DNA of 64,000 nt, taken from assembly GCA_023014335.1 (NCBI GenBank), contig JAECYW010000002.1, positions 1,488,001-1,552,000 on the forward strand. Direction: 5' to 3'. The translations under genes were made by a program, and so were the position numbers. How positions within the stretch are numbered: the stretch's first letter is position 1; every line of letters begins with the position of its first letter. The notes beneath the pieces were generated by a model. The model saw only the letters and a program-made list of their open reading frames with translations. It was not told the DNA's origin and did no database searches. The stretch comes from Galerina marginata (lineage: Eukaryota; Basidiomycota; Agaricomycetes; Agaricales; Galerinaceae). Shown piece by piece: positions 1 through 12,531 of this stretch.

Positions 1-2142
1 TGCTTCCATACCCCCTGCGCTACAGCGGACCTCGGAGTATTTGCCTCATCCTGTTTTCAATAAGCACCATTCGGAGACCGAGATGCTCCGCTACATACAT
101 CACCTGGCCTCCAAGGATTTGAGTCTTGTCCACAGCATGATCGCTCTAGGAAGCTGCACCATGAAGCTGAACAGCACAAGTAGCATGATCCCTCTTACCT
201 GGCCCGAATTCAGTGCAGTTCACCCCTTTGCGCCATACGAGCAAGTACGGGGATACCATCAGATCATCAAAGTGGGTGAACGTAATGCATTTTTAACATG
301 TCAATTTTTAATTGACACTATCGTAGGAACTGGAAGCTGACCTCTGCCAAATTACTGGATTCCATGCAGCTTCCTTGCAACCCAATTCAGGCGCCGCTGG
401 AGAATATGCCGGACTTGCCGTTATTCGCGCTTATCATGAATCTCGTGGAGAAGGTCATCGTGATGTTTGCCTGATTCCTGTCAGTGCCCATGGTACAAAT
501 CCAGCTGTACGTAAACGAAAGCTTACTATTCGGATCTATTCTCACCTTATCGGTAGTCTGCTGCTATGGCTGGGTTGAAAGTTGTTGCTGTCAAAGTTCA
601 TCCCGATGGGAACCTCGATCTTGAAGACCTGCAGGAAAAAGCAGAGAAACATAGAGAATAATCTCGCTGCTTTCATGGTACGTACCTTATTTATTATTAT
701 TATTGGCTACATCTCTTCACAGATTACATACCCGTCGACTTTCGGCGTTTTCGAAGATGGTGTGAAAGATGTGAGTCTAATTCCTAAGTATGTATCATGT
801 TGTGAATGGCGGGGTTGACCCTTGTATAAGGCATGTGATATCATCCACAACAATGGCGGCCAAGTTTATCTTGACGGTTCGTCCCATTTTCAGCTGTTCT
901 TGACATTATCTTGATTTTAATTGCAGGCGCGAATCTCAACGCTCAAATCGGTCTGACAAACCCTGCTACTTGCGGTGGCGACGTTTGCCACATGAATCTT
1001 CACAAGACATTTGCGATGTAAGCCTCTCTGCCTGTTCAAGAAATGTCACTTTGCTCATATACGGTCTAGCCCTCATGGAGGAGGTGGACCTGGTGTTGGG
1101 TGATTAACTTTATAAAATCATACTGTCCATATCTAATCCCAGAGCAGGCCGATTTGTGTTGCCGAACATCTAGCGCCATTCCTCCCCAGTCATCCAGCAA
1201 TGCCAATACGGGGTGCGCAAGCCATAGACGCTGTTTCGGCAGCGCCATTTGGCAGCGCTTCGATTAACCTGATATCATGGGCGTACATCAAGATGCTGGG
1301 AGGCAACGGCCTTGTGGAATCATCTAAGATTGCGCTGCTCAACGCTAATTATATGGCTGCTCGTCTTCAAGGTCATTACAGCTTAAAGTATAAAAACGAA
1401 AATGGACGTGTTGCGCATGAGCTTCTTATCGATTTGGCGGAGTTTGACAAAGCTGCTGGTGTTAAAGTTACCGATTTTGCCAAACGTTTGCAGGTGTGTT
1501 GAAACGCTGTCCCTCTGTTATCGGTACACCTACTGATAAATTCAGGACTACGGCTTCCACCCACCCACCTGCTCGTGGCCAATTCAAACTTGCATGCTTA
1601 TCGAACCGACTGAATCAGAAACGTTAGAAGAGCTCGATAGGTGAATGAATTCGCCGTTTTACACCAACCAATACTGACATTTCGTCACAGATTCTGCGAC
1701 GCTATGATCTCGATACGGAAAGAGGCAGAGGACATTATCACGGGAAAGCAACCAAAAGACAATAATCTACTCAAAAATGCCCCTCATCCTATATCCGTCA
1801 TTGCGTTGTCTGAACAAAACTGGAATCGGTGCGCGGACATTTATCTAACTATTTTACCTTCCACGCCGCTTACATTCCTGTCAAACAGCCCTTACACTCG
1901 AGAACAAGCAGCTTACCCATTACCCTGGCTGCGTGAAAAGAAATTCTGGCCCAGCGTATCACGAATTGACGATGGTATATATTTCCCTTTACTTCACAAT
2001 TTGACCCGCACTGATTTTGATCTGATAGCTTACGGAGATCTTAATCTAATTGTAAGCACCATTTCTCATTTGCAGTCTTGGGGTGACTAAATTGTCCTTG
2101 CTCCAGTGCGACTGCCCAACTGTCGAAGAATTGGCTCAATAG
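1..2142 (+). CDS. GCV2: Glycine dehydrogenase (decarboxylating), P-protein of the glycine cleavage system; C-terminal part, cut by window start
   Basis: Mitochondrial PLP enzyme that decarboxylates glycine and loads the aminomethyl group onto the H-protein. The visible part starts in frame at base 2 and covers the C-terminal half. It includes [10 protein letters not shown], the glycine-rich stretch [11 protein letters not shown], and the PLP-binding lysine in HMNLHKTF, split by an intron just after it. It continues through PHGGGGPG and the C-terminal blocks [15 protein letters not shown] and YGDLNLI, ending at a TAG at 2140-2142. At least eight short introns are needed, for example about 273-336, 676-723, 1641-1690 and 2053-2106. 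The frame breaks once inside an exon, at about 651-663 between EKHRE and NLAAFM, where no splice sites fit; a one-base indel is the simplest reading. Glycine dehydrogenase has been reported in the conserved neighbourhood of mushroom A loci. Confidence 0.95.
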
Positions 2143-2326
2143 ATGGTTTAAACGGGTTTATACTTAGACTTTATTTTATCTTAAATGGGCTTTCTATTCC
2201 CCTAGACGGCTCGCCCAGCCCACCATTTGCGATGCTCAACCACGCACCTTACACTTGTATATTATAGAACCATTCATCTGTTACTGATTATTGTGTTGTA
2301 TTGATACCTCAGTAACGCACGATTCA

Positions 2327-4530
2327 TCACGGATTTTGTATTTCCTTGGGAAGACACTCCCACAACTGAGGTAGGGACCTTTCTATTTGAAATAGAAAAT
2401 CAGAAGAAATGTTATCTCTTCGCGCGAACTTCGAAAGGAGTTTGATGCTTTCAACATCGGGCTCCATGCCGTTTTTCCCCATCTCGACGAGGACAACCTC
2501 CATCGCAGCAGGAAATTTCCCATTTCTGCAGAGGCATTCTATCCAGGTGTTCCAATTCCGCAGATCCAGGGCGAAACCGGTCTTCCTGTAGTTTGGTTAG
2601 GATAGATTGTGCCATTGCCAGATGATTGGCATATGCACAAGCGTCAAGCATGATGTTAACGCTGACTTGGTCGAACCTCCCAGTCAGGTACATCATCTCC
2701 CATAACCTGCATGCATCACCAAAACAATCCAGACGCTGATATGTATTCATGAGCTGGTTCCATAGAATCGCATCTGGGGATATTGAGGGGTCCAGAGTGA
2801 GGTAATCATGGACCCGTCGAGTGGTGGAAACGAGGCGTTGAAAGGCCCTCCTACTATCATTGGCGTTGAAGCTTGTCTGCTTGATCTTAGTGGCCTGTGA
2901 CTCCTATATGGTGAAGCATGATCGTGTAGACCTTGGAGGTGATTGGAACACGCCGAAGTCGCATGTCGTTAACTATGCTGAAGTACTGTGTGATCAACGG
3001 TACCTCGAGGTTTCCTACAAAAGATATACGACAGTAACTCTTGTAAGATAGCATGGAATCCGTGTTCATTCAGTTGGTTTCGGTATTCACGGTAGACGTC
3101 CATGGCTTGAGCAAAATTCTGTGTCCGCCGCATCTCCAACAAAACTTGCACTGTTCCGACAGAATTGGTGTCCATCGGCAAACCTCGGTCTTTCATCTCG
3201 TCGAGTAGAGACTCAACGACAGGTAGACACTTGCCAAAATTGGAGGATGACAACAACATACGGAAAAGGCGATCATAAATTGCAGCGTCAGGGCCTGACG
3301 AGTGGTCGTTCAAGGTTTTTCGACCAGGGGTGGTGGAATGCGAGAAAGGATGCGCATCAGCTAATTCACGGTAGATGGATGTGGCTCTGTCAATGGCACG
3401 TTCCGAACCCTCTTGACCCAGAACTCGCAGCAGTGGAGCGATAAGAGCAGAATCAGGTGTAATCCCCGCCTCCTTTGATTTGGCATAGATGTGGAAGGCT
3501 TCACCAAAGTTCCCAGACCTGATACAGTTGTTCATGACGATAGTGTAGTGATCCACGCTGCATTGCACACCCAAACGGTGAGTGACTCTTTCCATGTCGG
3601 AGTACGATTTTGAACTGCGCAACATGGAACGTGTGTGGTCGAAAGGTCGCCCTCTCTGTGCAGGTAAGACGGTAGAACTTTTATCAGGCGGCGATGTTGA
3701 AACTGATTCATAGATTGAGCGTATTTCCTCTGCTTGGTCAAGTCGACCGATATCTGCATAAATTTCATAAAGAACATCGGCAACAGTAGGCTCGAAGGCC
3801 AATCCCTGGCGAACATATTCCTCGATTAATGATGAAAGTTGGTCAATACTAGGAATGATGTCGTCCCGTGCTGCCAACCTCCCGTACGCGCGAAAGAGGA
3901 TGGTGAAAGTTTTGGTAGTCGGTCTTTGGCCCATTCTCCGCATACTTGCGACAAAATCCTGCATGAACTGTAATTCGGATGTTTCAACACAGGTTTCCAG
4001 AACGAGATGAACCTGGTCCAGGTCCGGAGTGTAAAGTGACCTGGGAGTTGCGGCATTTTCAATAGTAGTTCCAGAGCTCGTTGATGGTGCCCTTCGCTGG
4101 CGAGACGGAGAAGCATCGAAGAATAGAGGTGAGATGATGGTTTCATTCCCAGTACTGGACGAAGGTCACGAAGAATTTCCTCTATACGTCGCCAATCTTC
4201 GGATCTGCCAGAGACTGCCAATAGATGAAGTATAAATAACAGACGGCCATCGTCTGAGGACGAAAGTGAGGCTGGCAAACTGGCATGGGAGTTGTTGACC
4301 TCAGCGGCTAAGGCGGAACAGGATAAATGTATAGATGCTAAATCCTTCGATGATTTTAAGGCTTCTGCGAGATCCCTGAATCTATTCGTGGTGGATGATG
4401 AAGGGATAGTTGATAATGCACTCGCAAGGAGTCCATACGGGGTAGCGGCAGTGACTCCTGCATGATAGGCCGGTGGACGAACGAGGCGAGTGCCTACAGA
4501 TCGTCTTATGGCCCTGGCCACGACATTCAT
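2327..4530 (-). CDS. Pentatricopeptide-repeat (PPR) protein, probably mitochondrial; several frame breaks
   Basis: Starts at an ATG at 4530 with an arginine-rich, acid-poor N-terminus typical of a mitochondrial presequence. Helical PPR-like repeats follow, such as KTFTILFRAYGRL and DHYTIVMNNCIRSG, and further repeats near 2.6-2.75 kb contain NIMLDACAYANHL. The C-terminus is around LPQLWECLPKEI, stopping at 2327. PPR proteins of this kind usually bind organellar RNA. The coherent protein is spread over three frames: shifts fall near 4040, 3015-3025, 2885-2895 and 2590, and none is explained by an intron of normal length. Each needs one base added or removed, so the gene is either decayed or, more likely, hit by assembly indels. 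It is divergent from SEC61 gamma and convergent with GCV2 (185 bp gap). Confidence 0.85.
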
Positions 4531-4728
4531 ACGTGTACACTATCAGCAATTAGTCTGGAGAAAACAGTGAAAATAAAAGGCGACATACGGTGAAGTCTCG
4601 TTGCAACTTGACGCGAAGCGTGAAAATGTTCCGGCCACGCTAACGTGTCTGGACCGTGGGAAAACTGCCATTATTGCGACGCCAGCACACTTGCTCGTCC
4701 CTCCCACTCCTTCTTTTATACCTTCACC
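4531..4728. promoter_or_regulatory. Shared promoter between the PPR gene and SEC61 gamma
   Basis: 198 bp between two divergent start codons. An AT-rich TTTTATA stretch lies about 15 bp upstream of the SEC61 gamma ATG, probably too close to be a conventional TATA box. No other motif is clear. Confidence 0.5.
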
Positions 4729-5151
4729 ATGTCAGACAAAATTCGCGAATTCATCGAGGTTCCTCAACAATTCATCCGTGATGGAAACCAGGTTCGTGGT
4801 CCTATGTCCTGCAGTGATGTTTGCTCAAGACTTTTGTCCTCAGTTCCTTACACGTTGCACAAAGCCTTCAGAGAAAGGTTGGTCATAATCCCAGTTCCAC
4901 GAAAGCGACTTGAAACTTAACTTGTTGTTTCAGAATTTGCACAAATCTGCAAGGCAGTCGCCGTTGGATTCGCAGTCATGGGATTCATTGGCTACTTCGT
5001 GAAGCTAATCCATATCCCAATGTGCGTCATTGTCTCCTCGCTATTTCTCAGAAACTAACAGACTCTCCAGAAACAACATCCTCGTGTACGTTAACCTCTG
5101 CTTTTACCTCCAAAGCCTTCACTCAAATTCTGGATCAGTGGTGGGGCATGA
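4729..5151 (+). CDS. SSS1: Sec61 gamma subunit (Sss1-type) of the ER protein translocon
   Basis: Small tail-anchored subunit of the heterotrimeric Sec61 channel that clamps Sec61 alpha in the ER membrane. The product is about 70 residues in several small exons. It starts [16 protein letters not shown], continues [17 protein letters not shown], and has one transmembrane helix ([19 protein letters not shown]) before the C-terminal NNILVGGA. Introns fall at about 4791-4841, 4876-4933, 5022-5070 and 5086-5137, all GT-AG, and together give one open frame ending TGA at 5149-5151. Length and sequence match the SecE/Sec61-gamma family closely. The family is essential and normally single copy. Confidence 0.95.
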
Positions 5152-5410
5152 CCGTGTCGTTTCTTGTATTTATTGGACTAGTGCGATCGACTCAATTTAA
5201 ACGGCGCTCAATGGAAACCATTGTTTCGTTTGTTCATCAGTCAGACGTGTTGTAAGAGTTTATTCAGTGACCGATTATGGGGCTTCTGTAACAACTGTTG
5301 AAGGAACGATGTTTGGGCGCTGCGCCACTTGCCCTTCAATATCACAACAGATTGCCGAAGTCAAGTTGATATCCCTATCTGTTTCAGGATTTCGTGAATG
5401 GGGCATGCTA

Positions 5411-6842
5411 TCATCGGAGTGGACCTCCTCTTGCAACCAGAAACACCACGTATGGATGACATTCTGGATAAAGTTGGTTAAACGCGATTCATGAATAGAC
5501 AACCTTAAGATTCACCCTTTGTGTGGCAAATAGGACAAAAGCAGCCAAAGGAACTGGACAAACGATAAGCGAAAGACACTAATGAAATAAGTAATGTTTT
5601 TTCACCAGATGCCTGAATCATGTATGCCCATACTTGAACTTCACCAGAAAGAAAAACTATGCTGGCACTGAGTACTGTCTTCAGTAAAAAAGTGAATGTA
5701 TCTGTGTTCGTAAAACGCACCCGAAAGTAATTAAAAGGTATACGTTGAATAATGTGATCCTTATAATCAATCCACCGGAAGTTGTTCTGCTGGCCAAAGG
5801 AAAACTCGAAACTATGCGTTTCCGTGCAAAGTAATAGCGTATGACAATAGAACCTGTGAGCAATAAATTGATGGTTCGCAGTGAATGCATAGAAGGAAAC
5901 TTGAACCTACATTCGAAGACCAGCATTAATAGCAAAAACACTATTGAAACGATTGGAACGCTCCAGTGTCGGCTGAATCTCAAATTTATAAATGACCGAC
6001 ATCAGAAAACCATACGACCTACAAGGGAATACCGGCAACAGTGCAGTAAAGGCCATTTCTTCGATCGAGCGACTGGGGAAATTTAACCTGGAGCTAAAAG
6101 GATTCAGTCAAGGTCCGCGTAGCATTGGATAACGCGCACCACTATAGATATGACGAGGAAGATGATATATATAATGTAAGGCATAGCGAGTCGCTAAGAA
6201 ATAAAATGAGTTTAAAATCGCAGATATTTAGATCCCATGGCAAATAGACTTGCGAAGATAAGGGTGAACTTTTCTGAGCAGTGTCGCTTTGTATATACAC
6301 GACGGGTCGTTGGGTCTTGGAACATTCGCCATATCTAGGAGGGAGCTTTAGCAATGACACACATGAATGGGAGGGAAAAGGACATACTTGCAAGACTACC
6401 ATAAACATTGCGGACGCCGACCTGGAGATACATAATGTTGTGTTAAACTTGTGCCAGCTGGAAAGAACGCTTCATACATTGGAGGAGCTCCGTAAATCAT
6501 CGCAGCCTGTGCGAAACATAACGAAGCTGGAGCATCAGCGACACTGCCTCTCAAAGCTCTGCGCATTAATCGAGGGCGTAAGATAATCAGTACCAATAAT
6601 ATTCTGTGTTGCACTGACGTCAGCGAATAAGAAACTGAACTGATGGACCAGGCAATGCAGAAATTGATGAGTGCTGGTTGTCGGGGAATCTTGGACGACA
6701 AGATAAAGGTAAGGACAAGCAGCGGTAATCCGACAAGGCCACCGATAGTATGGAGAGTCAAGAAAACGGGCCGAAGGTGCCCAAGAGACAACAAAGCATC
6801 CTGCCTGCTCGCTGTAGAAATTTCAAGAAAATAAGGCGGCAT
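5411..6842 (-). CDS. Orphan seven-transmembrane (GPCR-like) protein of basidiomycetes
   Basis: Begins at 6842 with MPPYFLEISTASRQDALL, followed by hydrophobic segments: PVFLTLHTIGGLVGLPLLVLT, then INFCIAWSISSVSYSL, then SLCFAQAAMIYGAPPM. Further membrane segments appear in short exons down to about 5.4 kb (VSIVFLLLMLVFEC, the frame with VPLAAFVLFATQR, and HPYVVFLVARGG before a TGA at 5411-5413). The segment order and the YGAPPM and HPYVVFLV motifs fit the large uncharacterised 7TM family found in many agaricomycetes. A clear intron is GTCAGT...TGCGCAG at about 6559-6618. Several other junctions do not resolve cleanly, so the gene may contain indels or be partly degenerate. Ligand and coupling are unknown; it is not an obvious STE3 pheromone receptor. 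Confidence 0.55.
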
Positions 6843-7588
6843 TCACTTTTGGAGGGGAATAGAAAAATAGCAAATGATAACTTACTTTCGTCGGCCATTC
6901 AGCCGTCAAATATACATGAGCGATGCTCATCCAGTCAAGGATGAACCACCTAGTGCTATCTTTTTTTTTCTTGAACGAAAACAGCCCTGGTGGTTGTCAA
7001 GAATGTCGGAGAGGTGGCAGAAACATCGGACTTACCTATGTGTTTTCGTGACTACAATCTGTTATTTTTTGTTGATGAAAGCCAAATTTCACAGGCAAAA
7101 TCCACTATCTAACCGCATTCGTTCAGACAGGAACCCAGAGCTGCGCCTTCGACACACCCGTAACGCGTTAAGGTTTAGCCGAGGGCTTTCCCTGGATTGC
7201 GTAGCCAGCGATAAGGCAAAATACATCGCGGAAGTGAATTTACCTAAAGAATTGCCTCCCGATTTTGTCAATCGTGTGAGACAGTCAAACAAGTCTGGCA
7301 TGTACTCCTTTGAAAGTCGCTGGCAGACGCAGATAACTCGAGCAGCAGGGACGAATTGCCCAATGGTGCAAGGATCTGAAGGTTGCACGTTCATCGAGAT
7401 AGAGCACGTGTCTTTTAGAGAAGGTCCAGCCACTCATCCGACACAGGCTATAGAGCTTTTTGTTCATGACGTTCCTTGACCTTATCAGGACTCCGGCGGA
7501 ACGAAAGGCGTGCAGTTTCAGCTCACCTAGACACCGAGGAACTTGAAAATAATTTGGATAAACACAAAGTGGGCTCAATTGAAATGTA
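6843..7588. other. Gap between the 7TM gene and COG1; no convincing gene
   Basis: A 201-codon ORF lies on the plus strand at 6874-7479 with one hydrophobic stretch (TYLCVFVTTICYFLLM). I recognise no family, it has no clear intron support, and overlapping frames are open on the other strand. It may be upstream sequence of the 7TM gene or chance. No repeat or RNA gene was seen. Confidence 0.3.
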
Positions 7589-10500
7589 TTAACGATCCGC
7601 ATTGCCAACCAAAAGCATACCAAAGCGGGGACTGGGTTTAGCTAGGTCTACAGCAGAATCATGGTTTTGTCCTAGCGAAGGGCTGCCAAACTGCAAAAGA
7701 GGCGCATCCAAGGTTGGCGCAGGAGGGGGAGGGAGAAGGCTTGAAAGTAGGGTTTGTGTCCGTGCAAGGTATTCCGACGCAGTCTTTCCAAGGCCAGAAA
7801 GTGTAACATCATCGCAGACCTTGAGCAAAAGAGCAAGCCAGATTATTAATAAGCGACAGTCTTGAGTTCGATGATACATACAGAAGTTTTAAGCTTTCCA
7901 GCTAAGAGGTCTGAGACATCAGCCCACGGTGGCCCATACTGGTCTGATAATTTTTGAAGGAATGCTATGTCCTGCATAGAATGCTCTCCAGCATCGCCCT
8001 TAGCAAACCAGGACATGATGAGAGAGCGCAACAGTTCTTGTGCAATGGAATTCTGTCTGGCTGGATGATGAAAGACTCCCAGTTGGCGTACACTATCGCA
8101 TATGGATAGCAACGCTTGAAGAATATGGGAAGAAGGGCCGCCTGCTCCATGCACGATTAATTCTATAAAATCTAAAGGCACGGAGAAAGTCCACCTGTAG
8201 TTTGCAGCGGGCGTTTCTGGAGACGAGGCCCACATTCTTGGATAATACGATCAACAGTGATTTCCTTCCACTTTCGAAGAACTTTATCGTTAATTGACAC
8301 CATCTTTTGCTTGAAATCTGAAACTGAGATGAACAAGCAGTTCTAAAAATGATAATATGCCAACCTTTAGCTGATTCGTGGCTGCAGCCAATGTTCTGTA
8401 TAAACAAGGAAGAATACGCGAGATCGGCGGTCGTTCTGCATAAGAACGCAAGTCCATTTGTGTCCGAGTCTAAATCACGGCTTACAGTAAGGGTGTTGAA
8501 AACGCAGCTTCAACAAGAAAACGAACCAGGGCTATCTATTGCTTCTATGGCAACTTCATCCATGAAAGATACAACCTTTATAGATAGTGCCGTTGCATTG
8601 GGTTCATAAGTCTCTTTAAGTCGCTGGAGGAGGGGCCTGCTTATAATCGTGTGGGCAAAGGAAAGATAACGAAAATTTAGGTTCATACACTGTTTTCTCG
8701 TCTCCGCCAGCCTTGAGGTGGTAGAAGTCGTGTTGAATGGTCCTGGCGCATTGTTCAAGGCTGGAGATAACACTATCAAGCTGGTTAGAACGACAGACGA
8801 GCTGCCGTTTCAAAGAAAGTTGATATTTTTGGAAAGGGGTATCAACGAAGGACTTGACAGTCTGTGGTAGAATGGGTATCGGCGGTGGTTGGAATAAGAA
8901 ATCCACTGGAGAATTATCTGCCAATGAAATGTTAATTAAATAAGATATCTAAGAATTAAGGTTTGACATACCTGTCGTGCCTTCGCTGCGCAGGGTAAAG
9001 ACGTTTTCTCGCAAACGGTTCTTGCAATTAAGCTCGGTATCCAACATCGTTCTCTGCCAAATCGCGATAATTCTCTTGTGGCAGAGGGAATCAAGATTTG
9101 ACATCACATGGTTGTTTTCCCTTTCTTTGAGTTCAGATCCGATGATGCAACGCTTGGTTGAAACTCTCAAGCTCCAGACATCCTTAACGGATTGCAGACC
9201 GGAGAACCATTTCTCAGCAGCCTGCCGCCATTGTTCGGAAGCGCTGTTAAGCCATTCTTGGAGTTTCTGAGAGAATTCGGACTGTGACAAGGATGTCGAA
9301 GACGAGGTCAAGTCAATGTACGGTTTGTAGGACCTGAGACTAGGTGGGAGCAATTGAAAATTAGCTGAAGAAGTGAGTTGAGTCAGAAGCGATTGTGTGG
9401 AAAGAGACAATTCATCTGGCAGGCGATTTGGTTGAAGGTCTGATTCCGAATCTGCCTGTATCGACTCCAGGACACATATTACAAGGGACCTCTGAGAACC
9501 TTCCGAATGAAAAATGGTCCTTGCAGTGCCGATTGTTTGAAACATCGTGTTTAGTGCGTTTTTCATGACTTGAGTAACCTCCCGAACTGGTACCGGCGGT
9601 GATGGGATCAAGAGATGGCTGTTGCCATTTGACGAGGGAAGTCCAAGAAAGGATTGATTGCAACGTCTTTGAGCGCTGCAATAACAGGGCGGCGAGTGTT
9701 TCGTTCAACGGCCTTGAGTCGAGGAGATGAAGGGTAACCAAGGTGGCGCACGTTTCCTAACGAATAATCGTTGTAAAAGGGCAAGGAAAGTTCGAGAATA
9801 CACTGACCTCAGTGGAAGTGGACGCCTCTCGCAGTGACAAGGTAGACTTGTGAATGATCTGTGATTGGAACTGGGATACCACGTCCCACTGACGCTGCAC
9901 AAGGGGAAACTCTGTCTAATAATAAGATCAGAAACTGAAGCTTCAGAAGGAGTAGATTTTCCAGCCTACTAGAACATCGACACCTTCGGTCACCCATGAC
10001 TGCTCATCATTGTCGTCGTTTCGTACAAGTGCTCGGTGGACGACACGAGTCAGTAGAAATAGCCAAGCCGCCTGAAAGTATTTCTTGCGTTCTATGAGAC
10101 GCCATAGATGTTCTGGCGCGTCGAGTAATAATTTCATATGCGCAGAGAGCACCTGCAAGGTGGAAAGATGTCTATCTAGATTCGTATGGTGGGCGTCATG
10201 ACACGACCTTGGCAGTAGACAACATACCATCTAGGCCGTCTATGGCCGCGGTTTTTGGGGGGGCAGGTAAGGCATGCTGAGATACGATGGCCTCGTTGCT
10301 CTCCTGTAGTGCTTCCAGCACACGCTGAGATGATGATGCGATAGAAATTATCGACGAAGAAGCTTGTAGTAAGTCTCGATACCGTTCTCTGCAGATATTT
10401 CAATTTTCTAGTTGTTAGATACATTGGGCGAGGAACCACGGACCCGACCATTAGCCGGAGCTCTTCCTGTTTTGCTTCAGCATCGGCTCTAGAAGTAGAG

Positions 10501-10778
10501 CATCAATCATCGCTGGACATTTGACGAGCAAACATAATTGACCTCAAACGCTGTTGAACCGCTTTCACTTCCGATACCGTGTGCTTCGTGAATAATTCAT
10601 CTGGACTCAGATCCAAACTATCATTCGGTAACTTCGCTGACGCCAACGATTTCTGGTATGGCCCGGAGAATGACGCGGGTGTAAAGCCAGCCGTGTGCTG
10701 CAGTTGGTCAATCGTAGCATGTCCGTTAGAATTAGGAGATTGTAAAGACCGTGCGGAAGGGGCAGAGTACGTTGACAT
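7589..10778 (-). CDS. COG1: Conserved oligomeric Golgi complex subunit 1
   Basis: COG1 belongs to lobe A of the COG tethering complex, which keeps Golgi enzymes in place by capturing retrograde vesicles. The start at 10778 leads into SPDELFTKHTVSEVKAVQQRLR, the hallmark N-terminal block of the family. Then come VLSAHMKLLLDAPEHLWRL and KYFQAAWLFLLTRVVHRAL, the helical VPVREVTQVMKNALNTMFQ region, and a long helical C-terminus ending SPRFGMLLVGNADR at 7589. Many introns are present; one clear example is GTATGT...GCTCAAG at about 7805-7866. A frame shift inside an exon near 9625-9650 (between LQSILSW and NSHLLIPSPP) has no splice explanation. Exon borders in 8.1-8.9 kb are less certain. Confidence 0.85.
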
Positions 10779-11025
10779 GGAAGAAGGATGCAGACTCTCT
10801 TCAAGTTCAACCTGAAATAGCCTATATGTATTGCCTTTATTCTAGCTTACGTAAATAAAATCATCGCGAGTGGTATTAATCAAGCGATATGCATCCTACA
10901 CCCGATACAATATACTTAACGAACTATCATTAAGGCAGGAAATGAAATGAAATTATCGTAAAATGGTTTTTGGGGTGTACATACGACATAACGAGGTGTG
11001 ATGAGAAATGGTTGGCATAATTCGT

Positions 11026-12389
11026 CTACCGGATGTCGGACTTGCTCTTTGGAGGTTCGTCAGACTCGCTGGTGCTCTTGGAACGGTCAGGAGCGCGTCC
11101 GTTGGGCGGGGGCGGAGATGTCACTCCGCTATCTGTTCGCGCCAATGTTGGAGGTGGTCGGGCTTGTGAGGGAGCGGTGTTAGTGGACTGAGAGCCAACA
11201 GGGGATGAGCTATTTGCAAGTCGTTGGTCCAAGGCTTTCAGGGCCATAGCTCTGCATCAACAACAGGGTGAGATGCAGATCGGGCAAGAAAAGTAGGATG
11301 GCTTGCCTTCGCCTTTCGGCCTCTGCACGTGCAGTACCCGGCACTTGGCCATATCCACCGAGCTCTACGTCTGCACCAGAGGATGGAATAAGATGGAAAC
11401 GGGTTGCTAACGAATACACAAAATTTCCTAGAAGGGTCAGAGGGTAGCTAGCTTCAAGCGTTAGTGATATTTCGTGTCATTGGAAGTAAGATACTTACTG
11501 CATGAAAGGTGGGAACCATGATATCAAGGAGAAGGTTTCGCTCCTATCACCATAGGTGTCGGTGCCCCCAACTGACTCTCCAGGATTCTTTTTGTAGAAG
11601 CGGAGATATATCCAGCCTACAAACCAACCGAACTGGATAATAATCCAGGGGCACTGGAAGCCAACGAAGCACAATACTGTCGATAACGTCAAGTACGCCA
11701 TTGGCAAACTCTATTGGAATTTAAACTTCAGGATAAAGCCTTGATTACAGGCTCGGATGTTCCTGACCTTGACTCGAGCCTTGATGACACCAAAGAGTTG
11801 AACCTGGTGCTCAGGTATGAGCTGCGTGAAAGCTACAAGGAGTGCTATCTGCAAAGCCATTTGGCCATGATATTGCATTCCATATCTTGGGCCAAAAGCA
11901 ATGAGAACCCTTGCGAACTCAAGGAATTTGCAAGGCTGCACTCACAGGAACAAGTCTGCGTTTCTTGTTGCAATGAATTCGATCCAATTGAACCCAAAGG
12001 CAATGATATTTGAAGCGACAATAGACACCACAATGAATTTGATTGTTTCGACACTACCCCAAAGTCGTTCGAGATACTTGAGTGCGGCGGGGACGAAGAT
12101 CAATGTTGCGATGAACTGCGCGGGGCTCAGGTTAGCAGAGTCGCGAAACACGGGTAATTTCACTTGCTTCAAATATGGTTGTTTCAACAAAAGCTGACGT
12201 TAGGAGTGTCCAAGGGGCGTACAAGGCAGAGCCTGGCACGACCGTCATATAGGACGCGGCTTCGGACGCCAGACCTTTCCAACATAGGTAAGCATACAAC
12301 GCGGATGATAGGATGGTTGCAGCAGTGAAGACGCGGGTAACGGGGGGAATAGATTGTATCAGCACCAATGGCGAGGATAGAACTGCCAT
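11026..12389 (-). CDS. TMEM115-type (DUF1751) rhomboid-like Golgi membrane protein
   Basis: A polytopic membrane protein of the rhomboid-like superfamily that lacks protease residues; the animal relative TMEM115 acts at the Golgi in retrograde transport. It starts MAVLSSPLVLIQSIPPVTR at 12389. It carries PWTLLTSAFVET, a second membrane block RLWGSVETIKFIVVSIVASN, LIPEHQVQLFGVIKARVK, and FVGWIYLRFYKK followed by the soluble tail. The tail is low in complexity, proline and serine rich, and ends KSKSDIR at 11026. About five introns are used. The neighbouring COG1 is also a Golgi factor, but there is no evidence of co-regulation. Confidence 0.85.
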
Positions 12390-12531
12390 CTTGGTGAAGA
12401 AAGAAGACCAAAGGAGTCAGTATCAGCTTTATTTTCTCGAGCGCCAAGGGCTGGTGACAAGTGTTCGTGTGAGCACGTGCATTCCCTTTTCGAGAATTTG
12501 GTCCATAACACCCCCTTTCACTCCTTCTCCC
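12390..12531. promoter_or_regulatory. Shared promoter of the TMEM115-like and FAM32A-like genes
   Basis: 142 bp between divergent start codons. It contains no obvious TATA box; a pyrimidine-rich stretch lies just before the FAM32A-like ATG. Confidence 0.45.

Noticed and set aside
3000..3030. Very short introns (about 20-25 bp) to explain frame changes in the PPR and 7TM genes
   Set aside because: All well-supported introns here are about 45-70 bp or longer. Introns near 20 bp are not credible in this group, so single-base indels are preferred.
6614..6625. A second TGACGTCAG (CRE-like) site
   Set aside because: It lies at the 5' splice site of an intron inside the 7TM gene, so the match is explained by the GTCAGT/GACGTC donor context rather than by a promoter.
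5411..6842. STE3-type pheromone receptor (B mating-type) for the 7TM gene
   Set aside because: The sequence does not match STE3 landmarks and there is no small CaaX pheromone gene nearby; it fits the orphan basidiomycete 7TM family better.
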